Source: Cycloclasticus sp. symbiont of Poecilosclerida sp. N (lineage in GTDB: Bacteria > Pseudomonadota > Gammaproteobacteria > Methylococcales > Cycloclasticaceae). Taken from it: a stretch of 61,365 bases of DNA. Of this stretch, positions 30,946-40,418 are shown piece by piece. The position numbers and the translations under genes were made by a program. Under the pieces are notes generated by a model. The model saw only the letters and a program-made list of their open reading frames with translations, made no database searches and had not been told where the DNA came from. The stretch is taken from contig LWTM01000076.1 in assembly GCA_002101205.1 (NCBI GenBank), forward strand, positions 186,810 to 248,174. Reading direction: 5' to 3'. Every line of letters begins with the position of its first letter. The first letter of the stretch is position 1.

Positions 30946-31132
30946 TTAATTCCCACTGAATATCGAAGCGAATTTGAGCCAACCGCCTCAATCTATCCGT
31001 TGTTATTATTTTACCTGTAAATGGTACGCTTTATTGCTGTAGATTCAAGCAGGATGGGAACAATAACAAAATCTCCTTGCTCCGTTGCATAGTCCAGTAA
31101 AATGCGCATGAAATCACTCACGCATCTTAATT

Positions 31133-32074
31133 ATGTCGACGTCTTCTTCTAAAAAAGTCATTTACGCAGCGCTGGCCGGTAATTCACTTATTTCTATTAC
31201 CAAATTCATCGCTGCTTTCTATTCTGGCAGCTCCGCCATGCTATCGGAGGGCATTCACTCTTTGGTCGATACAGGCAACCAAATCCTACTGCTGCACGGA
31301 TTAAAGAAAGCGCAGCAACCCGCTGACGAGCAGTTCCCATTCGGGCACGGAAAAGAAATTTATTTTTGGAGTTTTATCGTCGCCATTCTCATATTTGCTG
31401 TTGGCGCGGGCGTCTCCATTTACGAAGGTGTTCACCATATTCTTGCTCCGACCCTAATGGGTGACCCAACATTGAGCTTTTACGTTTTAGGTATAGCCAT
31501 GTTATTTGAAGGCGCCGCTTGGCTTTTCGCGTTTAAAGAATTTACGCGTAGCAAAGGAAAGTGGGGATACATTGAAGCGGTGAAACGCGGTAAAGACCCG
31601 TCCATGTTCGTCGTGCTTTTCGAAGATTCTGCCGCCATGCTGGGGCTTATGGTCGCTTTTATTGGCATCGGCATTTCACACGCCACAGGCGACCCTCTTT
31701 ATGACGGTTTAGCTTCTGTTATCATCGGGCTTATCCTTGGTGGCACAGCCATTTGGCTTGCGTATGAAACCAAAAGCTTATTAATTGGCGAGAGCGCAAA
31801 TCCAGAATTAATCTCAAACATTCGCGACGTTGTTAACCAACACGACACGGTGGAGTCAATCAACGAGTTACTCACCATGCACATGGGACCCGACTTCGTG
31901 CTAGTCACGATGAACGTCGATTTCAGGGACGACTTAACCTCTGATAAACTGGAGCAAAGTATTGCCAATATGGACCGCCAAATCAAACAACAATGCCCAA
32001 CTGTTAAACGCGTTTTTATTGAAGCGCAAGCGTGGGACGCGTTAACCGCAAAGCATCAAAATGCAGGGCTTTAA
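31133..32074 (+). CDS. Cation diffusion facilitator transporter
   Basis: The second CDF protein of the window, 313 residues. The first metal site is in EGIHSLVDTGNQ (HxxxD), preceded by ..SGSSAMLS; the second includes FEDSAAMLGLMVA (DxxxA in place of HxxxD). This suggests a substrate different from the FieF-like protein at 7496. DEQFPFGHGKEIYFW is characteristic of the group. It overlaps the next gene by 14 bases. Confidence 0.87.
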   Translation: MSTSSSKKVIYAALAGNSLISITKFIAAFYSGSSAMLSEGIHSLVDTGNQILLLHGLKKAQQPADEQFPFGHGKEIYFWSFIVAILIFAVGAGVSIYEGVHHILAPTLMGDPTLSFYVLGIAMLFEGAAWLFAFKEFTRSKGKWGYIEAVKRGKDPSMFVVLFEDSAAMLGLMVAFIGIGISHATGDPLYDGLASVIIGLILGGTAIWLAYETKSLLIGESANPELISNIRDVVNQHDTVESINELLTMHMGPDFVLVTMNVDFRDDLTSDKLEQSIANMDRQIKQQCPTVKRVFIEAQAWDALTAKHQNAGL

Positions 32075-32675
32075 AACACGCGTACAACAAGCAGAAAAAA
32101 CTCTGTGCAACATCGACCCCGCTCTAAAACTCATCATACAAAGCGGGCCAAAATTTGATGTCACACCCTTTAATAAACAGCCATTCGAAGCGCTTGTTCA
32201 CGCGATTATTGCGCAACAACTTTCCGTAAAGTCGGCGTCCGCTATTCGACAACGCGTTCACGATCTGTTACCTGATGTTGAATTTAACGAACACGCGTTT
32301 AAGCAAATTACAGCAGATGAATATAAAACAGCGGGTTTATCTCAAGCGAAAACAAACACCGTACAAGGCCTTATAGAATTTGCATTAGACGACGCTAATA
32401 ACTTTCGTCAACTACAGTCGTATTCGGATAAGGAAGTAAAAGAGCGCTTATGCCAACTAAAAGGCATAGGCCCTTGGACCGTCGATATTTTCTTGATGTT
32501 TGGCCTAAAACGTTTAGACATTTTCGCGTCAGGGGATTTGGGTTTGAGAAAAGCGATTAAAGCATTACACGCGTTTAAAGATTTACCCAGTCCAGCCGAT
32601 TGCAACGTCATCGCAAAAAAATGGCACCCTTATCGAACCGTTGCTGCTTGGCATTTATGGCGTACCGTTGATTAA
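32061..32675 (+). CDS. DNA-3-methyladenine glycosylase II-like (AlkA-type, HhH-GPD)
   Basis: 204 residues. Helix-hairpin-helix motif LKGIGPWTVDIFLMFGLKRLDIFASGDLGLRKA with the catalytic aspartate D (SGDLGL). EALVHAIIAQQLSVKSA is the conserved N-terminal segment. It excises alkylated bases. It lacks the N-terminal domain of E. coli AlkA and matches the short bacterial forms. Translationally linked to the preceding CDF gene by overlap, although no functional link is evident. Confidence 0.87.
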   Translation: MQGFKTRVQQAEKTLCNIDPALKLIIQSGPKFDVTPFNKQPFEALVHAIIAQQLSVKSASAIRQRVHDLLPDVEFNEHAFKQITADEYKTAGLSQAKTNTVQGLIEFALDDANNFRQLQSYSDKEVKERLCQLKGIGPWTVDIFLMFGLKRLDIFASGDLGLRKAIKALHAFKDLPSPADCNVIAKKWHPYRTVAAWHLWRTVD

Positions 32676-32703
32676 AAGCTGTCTAAGCTCAGTCGCGATT
32701 CTC

Positions 32704-32862
32704 CTAGTTCAAATGAAGTAATAAGCCGCATACAATTAATGCGATGTCAGCGGCTAACGTAATGCTAAAAAACTCACCCAGTCATAAATTAAGAAAGCGC
32801 TATACCTGCAACGGGCACCAACAAAAACTAAGCAGGGGAGAGCACTGCCATCACAAGATTTT
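32704..32862 (-). pseudogene. EamA/DMT-type permease remnant (C-terminus)
   Basis: On the minus strand one frame reads AVLSPA-stop-FLLVPVAGIALS-stop-FMTG, and after a frame change ADIALIVCGLLLHLN with a stop at the end. This is the pattern of the last two helices of a drug/metabolite (EamA) transporter, broken by at least four stops and one indel. The remainder of the gene is absent. Confidence 0.4.
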
Positions 32863-32937
32863 ATTTCAAAAAGATTCCAATATAACACTCGGCAAGCTAA
32901 TCTATAACGCTATTCAATAAAGGCATTGAAAAGCTGT

Positions 32938-33363
32938 ATGGCTAGAATATCCATCTCATATCCCAAGCACAGTTTATTCGCTTGTTCATTACCTGTCCGG
33001 ATTACCGACATCAATTATGGACAGCATTTAGCGCATGACAAACTCATCTCTATGCTGCATGAAGCTCGCGCACAGTTTTTCCTTCATTTTGGTATGGATG
33101 AATTAAACATCGCAGGCTTAGGTATTATCCTTTCTGACCTCGCTATTTGTTATCAAGCGGAGTCTTTTTATTCCGATATTTTGAGTATTGAAATAGCGTT
33201 AGATGACCCGAGTCGTTGTGGCTGCGACATGGTGTATCGCGTCAGTAAAGACGACGGCAAAACCATTGTCGCCATAGCTAAAACGGGCTTGGTATTTTTT
33301 GACTACAGCGCTAAAAAGGTCGCTGCGATGCCTAGTGACTTCAAACGACTGTTAAACCAATGA
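32938..33363 (+). CDS. 4HBT-family acyl-CoA thioesterase
   Basis: 141-residue hot-dog-fold protein: VRITDINYGQHLAHDKLISMLHEARAQFF carries the acid-containing active segment of the 4-hydroxybenzoyl-CoA thioesterase family. The exact acyl substrate is unknown. The ATG at 32938 is used; a TTG at 32926 would add four residues and has AAAGG just before it. It overlaps the next gene by four bases, forming a two-gene unit with the dehalogenase-like hydrolase. Confidence 0.8.
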   Translation: MARISISYPKHSLFACSLPVRITDINYGQHLAHDKLISMLHEARAQFFLHFGMDELNIAGLGIILSDLAICYQAESFYSDILSIEIALDDPSRCGCDMVYRVSKDDGKTIVAIAKTGLVFFDYSAKKVAAMPSDFKRLLNQ

Positions 33364-34247
33364 CAAAACCCTTTAAACTCACCGGCTTTAAATACAGTAA
33401 AGTCACCACGCAAGGCGCTGAGATAAACGTTGCCGCCGCAGGAATCGGGCCGCCTTTATTATTGTTACACGGGTACCCACAAACACACTTAATGTGGCAC
33501 AAAATTGCACCTAATCTTAGCGAAAATTTTCACGTCATCTGCCCTGATTTACGCGGTTATGGTGACAGCTCTAAGCCCCCTAGTGAGCCTAGTCACTCGC
33601 CGTACAGTAAACGTGAAATGGCAAAAGACATGATCGACGTCATGCAACAAATGGGGCATGACTGTTTTTATGTCGCTGGGCACGACAGGGGTGCACGCGT
33701 CACCCATCGCATGGCCTTAGATCACCCAAAGAAAATATTAAAAGCTGCGGTATTAGATATTATTCCAACATATCAGATATTCAAACAGGTCGACCAAATC
33801 ATTGCCACCAGCTACTACCATTGGTTTTTCCTCATCCAAGATAATAACGTCCCTGAACATCTAATTGGCGCTGACCCTGATTTCTATTTAAAGGATAAGT
33901 TAAAACGTTGGAGCGTCTACTTCGATAATTTTGACCCCGATATTGTTAACGATTACTTACGCTGCTTCAGACAAATTGACACCATTCACGCAAGCTGCGA
34001 AGACTACCGAGCCGCCGCCAGTATTGATTTAGAACACGATAAGGCAGATTTAAATAACAAAATCGAATGCCCTCTACTCGTCCTTTGGGGTAAACATGCC
34101 ATAATGGGGAAGCATTTCGATATGTTAGATATCTGGCGAAATAAAGCAAGCGCCGTCAGCGGCAAAGGCTTGGACAGCGGACACTTTTTAGCCGAAGAAG
34201 CACCTAAAGAGACCCTAGAAAATCTGTTAGCTTTTTTCAAAACATAA
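33360..34247 (+). CDS. Fluoroacetate-dehalogenase-like alpha/beta hydrolase
   Basis: 295 residues. It follows the pattern of the fluoroacetate dehalogenase of Rhodopseudomonas palustris (RPA1163) nearly residue for residue: nucleophile D109 with R110 and R113 in AGHDRGARVTHR, acid D133, halide-pocket residues H154, W155 and Y216 (CEDYRA), and catalytic H275 in SGHFLAEEAP. Those numbers are one less than in RPA1163 for the first six sites, from memory of that enzyme. The product would be glycolate from haloacetate. It starts inside the thioesterase gene (ATGA). Confidence 0.83.
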   Translation: MTKPFKLTGFKYSKVTTQGAEINVAAAGIGPPLLLLHGYPQTHLMWHKIAPNLSENFHVICPDLRGYGDSSKPPSEPSHSPYSKREMAKDMIDVMQQMGHDCFYVAGHDRGARVTHRMALDHPKKILKAAVLDIIPTYQIFKQVDQIIATSYYHWFFLIQDNNVPEHLIGADPDFYLKDKLKRWSVYFDNFDPDIVNDYLRCFRQIDTIHASCEDYRAAASIDLEHDKADLNNKIECPLLVLWGKHAIMGKHFDMLDIWRNKASAVSGKGLDSGHFLAEEAPKETLENLLAFFKT

Positions 34248-34336
34248 GCCAATAAAATGAACACATTGAATATGCGTTACAATGCATCAGCTCAATGAAG
34301 AGTTGATTTTTATTCTCCAGACGTATCATCATTAAT

Positions 34337-35641
34337 TTGTCCCCACAAAAAGAACCCAGAACTTATACATTAAAAGAACTAGGCCTTTGTGCTAAACACT
34401 TGGATAGGCGTGCCGTTTCTATCACCGACCGCCTTGTTAAAGCCGGCTTTGAGGCTTATTTAGTCGGCGGCTGTGTACGAGATTTATTACTGGGTTTACA
34501 CCCGAAAGATTTCGACGTTTCCACCAATGCAGAACCTGAGGAAATTCAGGCATTATTCAAGAACTGTCGCTTAATCGGTCGACGATTTCGGCTAGCGCAC
34601 ATACATTTTGGCCGGCATATTATTGAAGTGGCGACCTTTCGTGGCCCTCATGTTAAACATGACAAAAACACCAGTCACGCTCATAAAGACGGGCGGCTTT
34701 TACGCGACAACGTATATGGCACATTAGAGGAAGACTCATGGCGCCGTGATTTTACCGTCAATGCCCTGTATTTGAACCCACAAAAAGGAATAGTCATCGA
34801 CTACGTGGGCGGCATCAAAGACCACCAAAACAAAACCCTACGCCTGATGGGCGAGCCGATTACTCGTTTCAAAGAAGACCCCGTTAGGCTGCTGCGCGCC
34901 ATACGATTCAAAACTAAACTAGGCTTTGAATTAGAAGCGAAGACAGAAGCGCCGATGCTGGAAATGGCGCCGTTGTTAAACGACATTTCTTCTGCGCGCT
35001 TATACGATGAAATTCTCAAGCTTTTCTTCAACACTAAAGCGAATACCATTTTTAACCTGCTTCGCCAATACGGTTTATTTGAAGCGCTGTTTCCACAAAC
35101 TGAATTATGTCTGAAGAAAACCGCATCTGAGAACCCACTGGCGTTCATCAATCAGGCCATGACAAACACTGAAAGCAGGTTAAAAAACAATCAGCACGTA
35201 ACCCCTTATTTTCTTTTAGCCGCATTGTTATGGGAACCTGTTCGTCGTTTAACTGAACAAAACAGGCCGTCTTTTAATAGCGACACTCAAGCCATTCACG
35301 CGGCTGCCAACGAAGTCGTCGCGCATCAAATTAGTCGTATAGCAATACCTCGGCGCATTACCACGCCCATGCGCGAAGTCTGGGCACTGCAACCGCGCTT
35401 TCACAAACAAATTGGCGTGCGTTGCTTACGTTTCCTTGATCACCCACGCTTTAGAGCGGCTTATGATTTTATGTTATTACGCGCCCAATATGGTGAAGTA
35501 GATTCTAAAGTGGCAGATTGGTGGACACATATTCAGACGTTGACTCCCGCTGATCAAAAGTTGATGACGCGCCAAACCAATGCCAGACATAAAAGGAAGC
35601 CAGGTAAGAAAAAAACAGAAAGCACGCCCAACGCGAACTAA
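34337..35641 (+). CDS. pcnB: Poly(A) polymerase I
   Basis: Adds poly(A) to RNA 3' ends and so promotes decay. Class II nucleotidyltransferase, 434 residues. Catalytic motifs GGCVRDLLLG (about residue 46) and KDFDVSTNA with the two aspartates, then RRDFTVNALYL. C-terminus rich in Lys and Arg (RHKRKPGKKKTE), a typical RNA-binding tail. No ATG occurs in frame for more than 100 codons. Candidate starts are TTG at 34337 or ATT at 34331. E. coli pcnB also uses a rare start (AUU). folK follows after 1 base. Confidence 0.92.
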   Translation: MSPQKEPRTYTLKELGLCAKHLDRRAVSITDRLVKAGFEAYLVGGCVRDLLLGLHPKDFDVSTNAEPEEIQALFKNCRLIGRRFRLAHIHFGRHIIEVATFRGPHVKHDKNTSHAHKDGRLLRDNVYGTLEEDSWRRDFTVNALYLNPQKGIVIDYVGGIKDHQNKTLRLMGEPITRFKEDPVRLLRAIRFKTKLGFELEAKTEAPMLEMAPLLNDISSARLYDEILKLFFNTKANTIFNLLRQYGLFEALFPQTELCLKKTASENPLAFINQAMTNTESRLKNNQHVTPYFLLAALLWEPVRRLTEQNRPSFNSDTQAIHAAANEVVAHQISRIAIPRRITTPMREVWALQPRFHKQIGVRCLRFLDHPRFRAAYDFMLLRAQYGEVDSKVADWWTHIQTLTPADQKLMTRQTNARHKRKPGKKKTESTPNAN

Positions 35642-35642
35642 T

Positions 35643-36146
35643 ATGCCCGCATCAGTCTTTATTGCTTTAGGTAGTAATTTATCCGGCCCTGTTGGGCAAG
35701 TATCGCAAGCTATTAACGAATTAAAGGTGCTTGAAAATAGCCGTTTTATAGCCGCATCCAGCTTATATAAAACAACACCCATGGGGCCACAAGACCAACC
35801 CGCCTATATTAACGCCGTAGTCAACATTCAAACAACCCAAAAACCCTTAGAATTACTCCATTCCTTACAAGCTATTGAAAATAGCCACGATAGAACACGC
35901 GACACTGGCCGTTGGGGCGCTCGAACGCTTGATCTTGATATATTATTATATGGCATTGAACGGTCAAACACCTCCGAACTAACACTCCCTCACCCGGGAT
36001 TACAGCATCGCGGTTTTGTTTTGTATCCTTTGTATGAAATTGAGCCTAATTTAAATGTTCCGCATTTAGCTTCAATCAAACAATTACTCGATCAACTGAA
36101 TGAAGCCATGCCGCCCATCATTTCAACCAAAAACCTCGAAATATAG
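35643..36146 (+). CDS. folK: 6-hydroxymethyl-7,8-dihydropterin pyrophosphokinase
   Basis: Pyrophosphorylates the pterin in folate synthesis. 167 residues. FIALGSNL at the N-terminus and GRWGARTLDLDILLYG (about residue 84-99), the family signature, are present. The ATG at 35643 is used because it lies right after the pcnB stop; the frame is open further upstream inside pcnB. Confidence 0.95.
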   Translation: MPASVFIALGSNLSGPVGQVSQAINELKVLENSRFIAASSLYKTTPMGPQDQPAYINAVVNIQTTQKPLELLHSLQAIENSHDRTRDTGRWGARTLDLDILLYGIERSNTSELTLPHPGLQHRGFVLYPLYEIEPNLNVPHLASIKQLLDQLNEAMPPIISTKNLEI

Positions 36147-36205
36147 CCGCCTGTTTGCTAAAGCATTTCAACTCTTTTTAATCCATTCAATAAAACCTAA
36201 CCTCC

Positions 36206-36871
36206 TTGAAAAATCGCGTTTTAGAAACTGCCCAGCCACCTAAGTTCATCGTTGTTGAAGGACCTATTGGCGTGGGTAAAAGCAGCTTGGCCAAACGGTT
36301 AGCAAAAAGCTTTGGTTGCGACATTGTTAAAGAAACGGCAGATGAAAACCCGTTCCTCGAGCATTTTTATACAAACACGGGCCAATCAGCCCTACCCGTT
36401 CAACTACACTTTTTAACCGAACGCGTCAAACAGTGGAATGAACTAAGCCAAAGTGATATTTTCTTCAGCGGTGTGGTGGCGGATTTCATGCTCGAAAAAG
36501 ACCCTATTTTCGCTAAGTTGACATTAACCGATGAAGAATACAAACTATACGATCAAATCTACCAATCCATTTCTGTACAGGCGACCAGAGCTGATTTAAT
36601 TGTCTATTTACAAGCACCAGTTGACGTTTTACAAGCACGCATTAAAAAACGTGGCGTTCAATACGAGAAAAAAATCAGCCGCGAATATCTACAAAAATTA
36701 TCAGATGCGTATACTGTGTTTTTCCATAATTACAATAGCAGTCCCTTGTTAATAGTTAATGCAAGCGACATCAACCCCGTTGATAATGATGCCGACTATG
36801 AACATTTACTCAAACACATTTGCTCAACCCGTTCCGGGCGACACTTTATAAACCCTTTACCTGCTTTCTAA
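36206..36871 (+). CDS. Deoxynucleoside kinase
   Basis: P-loop kinase (EGPIGVGKSSLAKRL, about residue 19) of the dCK/dGK family with ..ETADENPFLEHFY and the lid region ..ARIKKRGVQYEKKISREYLQKL. 221 residues. It phosphorylates deoxynucleosides; which base is preferred cannot be read from the motifs. The start is a TTG at 36206, and no close ATG exists upstream of the P-loop. Its place between folK and panB is conserved in many gammaproteobacteria. Confidence 0.87.
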   Translation: MKNRVLETAQPPKFIVVEGPIGVGKSSLAKRLAKSFGCDIVKETADENPFLEHFYTNTGQSALPVQLHFLTERVKQWNELSQSDIFFSGVVADFMLEKDPIFAKLTLTDEEYKLYDQIYQSISVQATRADLIVYLQAPVDVLQARIKKRGVQYEKKISREYLQKLSDAYTVFFHNYNSSPLLIVNASDINPVDNDADYEHLLKHICSTRSGRHFINPLPAF

Positions 36872-36889
36872 TCACTTTTTGAGACTGAT

Positions 36890-37702
36890 ATGAGTCAACA
36901 ATTTACACGTAAACACATCACCAATACTGAATTATTGTCCATGAAAACACGCGGTGAAAAAATCGTTAGTCTCACCGCCTATGATGCAAGTTTTGCCCAC
37001 CTTCTCGATAAAGCAGGGGTGGACATAATATTAGTTGGTGACTCATTAGGCATGGTTATTCAAGGTCAAACGAGCACCATTCCTGTTACGATTGAAGAAA
37101 TGGCATACCATTCAAAAATGGTCTCCCGTGGTATTGAACGCGCCTTATTGGTTACCGATATGCCGTTTATGAGTTACCCTAACCCACGCAAAGCCGTTGA
37201 AAGTGCAGCCATTTTGATGCAACAAGGACACGCACACATGGTCAAGCTGGAAGGCGGACAGAAAATTCTTAATAGCGTTGAGCACATCGTTAATCAAGGC
37301 ATCCCTGTTTGCGGGCATTTAGGTTTATTACCTCAGTCGGTTAACCAACTGGGCGGCTATAAAGTACAAGGCAAAGAAGAGGAGGAAGCTAACGTGATGA
37401 TTGAAGACGCAAAGTGCCTGCAACAAGCAGGCGCAAGTGCTATTGTTGTCGAGTGCGTCCCTGCCGCTTTAGCCGCAACAATGACGGCGACTATAAATAT
37501 CCCCATCATCGGTATTGGCGCGGGTGTTGATTGTGATGGTCAAGTGTTAGTCAGCTACGACATGCTCGATATTACGTTTGGCAAACGCCCAAAATTCAGC
37601 AAAAACTTCATGTCGGAAGCTGCTAATATTTCGGATGCCGTGAGCGCCTACGTTAAGGCAGTTAAAAACAAAACATTCCCTGCAAATGAACATACCTTCT
37701 AA
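36890..37702 (+). CDS. panB: 3-methyl-2-oxobutanoate hydroxymethyltransferase
   Basis: First committed step of pantothenate synthesis (ketopantoate). 270 residues. Signatures LTAYDASFAHLLDKAGVDIILVGDSLGMV, MVKLEGG and GHLGLLPQSVNQLGGYKVQG. panC starts 2 bases after the stop. panD is not adjacent but lies after an intervening mscS gene. Confidence 0.96.
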   Translation: MSQQFTRKHITNTELLSMKTRGEKIVSLTAYDASFAHLLDKAGVDIILVGDSLGMVIQGQTSTIPVTIEEMAYHSKMVSRGIERALLVTDMPFMSYPNPRKAVESAAILMQQGHAHMVKLEGGQKILNSVEHIVNQGIPVCGHLGLLPQSVNQLGGYKVQGKEEEEANVMIEDAKCLQQAGASAIVVECVPAALAATMTATINIPIIGIGAGVDCDGQVLVSYDMLDITFGKRPKFSKNFMSEAANISDAVSAYVKAVKNKTFPANEHTF

Positions 37703-37704
37703 AA

Positions 37705-38574
37705 ATGCTTGTTGTTAATACGGTTAAAGCATTACAAGAAACACTTACGGCACACCGATTAAAGGGTAAAAAAACGGCCCTTGTGCCGACCATGGGGAAT
37801 CTACATAAAGGTCACCTTCAATTAGTTAAAACAGCCCAAAAGCACGCCGACATCGTTGTCGTTACGCTATTTGTCAACCCAATGCAGTTTGGCGCCAACG
37901 AAGATTTAGACCGTTACCCACGCACTTTTCGAAGTGATTGTGATCAGTTAAAAACGCTAGATACAGACATTCTATTTGCACCTGTTATCGACGAAATATA
38001 TCCACGCGGCGGCGATAATACGACGCAGGTGCGCGTCCCACATGTCACGACCGTGCTATGCGGCGCATCCCGCCCAGGTCACTTTGATGGCGTAACAACC
38101 ATTGTTACAAAACTATTCAATATAACGCGCGCAGATGTCGCTATTTTCGGTGAAAAAGATTACCAACAACTCGCCGTTATTCGCCGAATGGTGGATGATT
38201 TGAATATTCCAATCAGTATTATCGGCGAACCCATCATTAGAGAAACAGATGGTTTGGCGATGAGCTCACGAAATGGTTATCTGTCAAAAGAACAGCGACT
38301 ATTAGCGCCCAGGTTTCACGGAATCCTCACGCATATTAAACAACGGATTATCGACGGCAATCGCGATTTCTCGAAACTAGAAACAACTGCGAAGAACCAA
38401 CTCTGCGAGCTTGGTTTCAAGCCCGACTATCTACATATTTACCAGCACGATGAACTGAGACCTGCCACAATCAATGACACAAAACTCGTCATCGTTGCGG
38501 CTGTCTTTGTTGGCTCAACTCGGCTCATCGACAACCTACACGTTCATTGCACAGAAACCACCGTACTGATATGA
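37705..38574 (+). CDS. panC: Pantothenate synthetase
   Basis: ATP-dependent joining of pantoate and beta-alanine. 289 residues. VPTMGNLHKGHL is the HIGH-like ATP motif, MQFGANEDLDRYPR and GEKDYQQLAVIRRM are further active-site segments, and MSSRNGYLS is the KMSKS-like loop. It overlaps the mechanosensitive channel gene by four bases (ATGA). Confidence 0.96.
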   Translation: MLVVNTVKALQETLTAHRLKGKKTALVPTMGNLHKGHLQLVKTAQKHADIVVVTLFVNPMQFGANEDLDRYPRTFRSDCDQLKTLDTDILFAPVIDEIYPRGGDNTTQVRVPHVTTVLCGASRPGHFDGVTTIVTKLFNITRADVAIFGEKDYQQLAVIRRMVDDLNIPISIIGEPIIRETDGLAMSSRNGYLSKEQRLLAPRFHGILTHIKQRIIDGNRDFSKLETTAKNQLCELGFKPDYLHIYQHDELRPATINDTKLVIVAAVFVGSTRLIDNLHVHCTETTVLI

Positions 38575-40304
38575 AACACTTTATTCTAGCCGCCTTTTTA
38601 CTTCTCTGTCACAACGTATTGTTCGCTGGAGGCGCTTCTACCAACTCCTCGACAGCCGACACTGTTGAAACAACACGTCTGTTTGGGCTCGCAAGCCCAA
38701 GAGAAACATTCGCGAGCTTTTTGCACAGCATGAACGATATCAAACGCGGAAGAGCCGAACGAATCAATGATGCCGTTAACACATTAGACCTGTCTAATAT
38801 CAACCCGCTGATTCGCCGAGAAAAAGGGCGTGACCTTGCATGGATGTTACTTGAATCCATTGATAAAACTAGAATCGTATCACTCAAGAAGGTTCCTAAT
38901 AGCAGTGTGGGTGAACGCTATGTGTTTTCAAGTTATGAAAGTGGCGACATTAGCATCAAAAAACTGGACGATGGACGCTGGCTATTCAGTCAAAATACAC
39001 TCTCATCTTTGCCCCGCATCATTGAAGAGCTGGCTGCTCGAAAAAGCCTGATAGTTAATGCTATGGATGCTCAATATATTCCATGGCATATTAACTTGCG
39101 CCAGCAATTACCCGAGTCACTGCGCACGCGTTCGTTTTTGTTGGAAAACTGGAAATGGCTCGGCATATTGCTCACCATTGCCCTCGGCATTATTGCTGAC
39201 AAATTGACGGCATTCATCTTGCAGATGCTGGTTAAGAATATCCGCTTAAAAACAAAAACGGCTGCCTTTAAAGAATCACCAGAGGATATATTAAGGCCTC
39301 TTGCCATGCTAATGATGGCGGCTTTTTGGTGGGCAGGCTTAAACCTTCTTGCACTACCCGACCAGGCCATGATCATTTTGCTCGTTGCCGTTAAATTTTT
39401 GGCTGGTGCTACGGGGGTATGGGGTGCTTACCGCCTCGTTGATCTTGTGACACTTTATCTACGCCACTTGGCTGATAAAACTGACAATAAAGTCGATGAT
39501 GTTTTAGTCCCATTAATTCGCAAAACACTCAAAGTCTTTGTCACCGTAGTTGGCATTACTTTTGTTGCTGCAAATTTAAATCTAAACGTCTCAAGCCTTC
39601 TAGCTAGTCTTGGTTTAGGTGGACTGGCCTTTGCTTTAGCGGCCAAAGATGTTGTACAAAACCTTTTTGGTTCTATCACCGTTATTTTGGACCAAACCTT
39701 TCACACAGGCGATTGGATTGTCGTCAACGATATAGAAGGCAGCGTTGAAGAAGTTGGGCTTAGAAGCACCAAAGTACGCACCTTTTACGACTCACTTATC
39801 ACTTTGCCAAATTCTATTTTCATTACCGCAAAAGTAGATAATATGGGGCAGCGCCGATACCGCCGATTGAAGTGCAATGTGTCACTAACCTATGACACGC
39901 CACCGGATAAAATTGAAGCGTTTTGCGAAGGCGTAAGAGAGCTTATTCGTCTACACCCCTATATGCGAAAAGATTACTTTCATGTTTATCTTAATTCATT
40001 GGGTGCCTCTTCTTTAGATGTACTCGTGTACGTCTTCTGGGAAACACCTGACTGGAGCACTGAACTGCGCGAACGCCAACGATTCTTATTAGATGTTTTA
40101 CGCTTAGCAAAAGCACAACAAATTGATATGGCTTTTCCAACTCAAACGCTTCACCTATTAACAACAAACGATGATTCAACAACACCTAACAACCCAAGTA
40201 CACCACCAATAGATGCGCTCTCTCAACAATTCAAAAATTCTGCAAGAAGCATCGTTAGCGAGTCTACGGGTATTGATAAAAAACCTCCACCTGTTAGATT
40301 TTAA
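38571..40304 (+). CDS. MscS-family mechanosensitive channel
   Basis: 577 residues from the ATG at 38571. A signal peptide (MKHFILAAFLLLCHNVLFAGG) starts a periplasmic N-terminal part of about 170 residues. About five helices follow, with the pore-lining helix in LLASLGLGGLAFALAAKDVVQNLFGSITVILDQ, which is the MscS signature. After this come the beta domain (HTGDWIVVNDIEGSVEEVGLRSTKVRT) and an alpha/beta domain with a disordered C-terminus rich in Thr, Pro and Ser. It releases solutes on hypo-osmotic shock. Its insertion between panC and panD is unusual. Confidence 0.87.
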   Translation: MKHFILAAFLLLCHNVLFAGGASTNSSTADTVETTRLFGLASPRETFASFLHSMNDIKRGRAERINDAVNTLDLSNINPLIRREKGRDLAWMLLESIDKTRIVSLKKVPNSSVGERYVFSSYESGDISIKKLDDGRWLFSQNTLSSLPRIIEELAARKSLIVNAMDAQYIPWHINLRQQLPESLRTRSFLLENWKWLGILLTIALGIIADKLTAFILQMLVKNIRLKTKTAAFKESPEDILRPLAMLMMAAFWWAGLNLLALPDQAMIILLVAVKFLAGATGVWGAYRLVDLVTLYLRHLADKTDNKVDDVLVPLIRKTLKVFVTVVGITFVAANLNLNVSSLLASLGLGGLAFALAAKDVVQNLFGSITVILDQTFHTGDWIVVNDIEGSVEEVGLRSTKVRTFYDSLITLPNSIFITAKVDNMGQRRYRRLKCNVSLTYDTPPDKIEAFCEGVRELIRLHPYMRKDYFHVYLNSLGASSLDVLVYVFWETPDWSTELRERQRFLLDVLRLAKAQQIDMAFPTQTLHLLTTNDDSTTPNNPSTPPIDALSQQFKNSARSIVSESTGIDKKPPPVRF

Positions 40305-40418
40305 TCATGCATAAACGAACAGGTTTCAACACATTATTGCAATTGCACGTTATTGTTGATGAAAAACAGCATATCAGGCATAATTCTCATCCGTTTCGTT
40401 AAGATTATACTTAATTAT

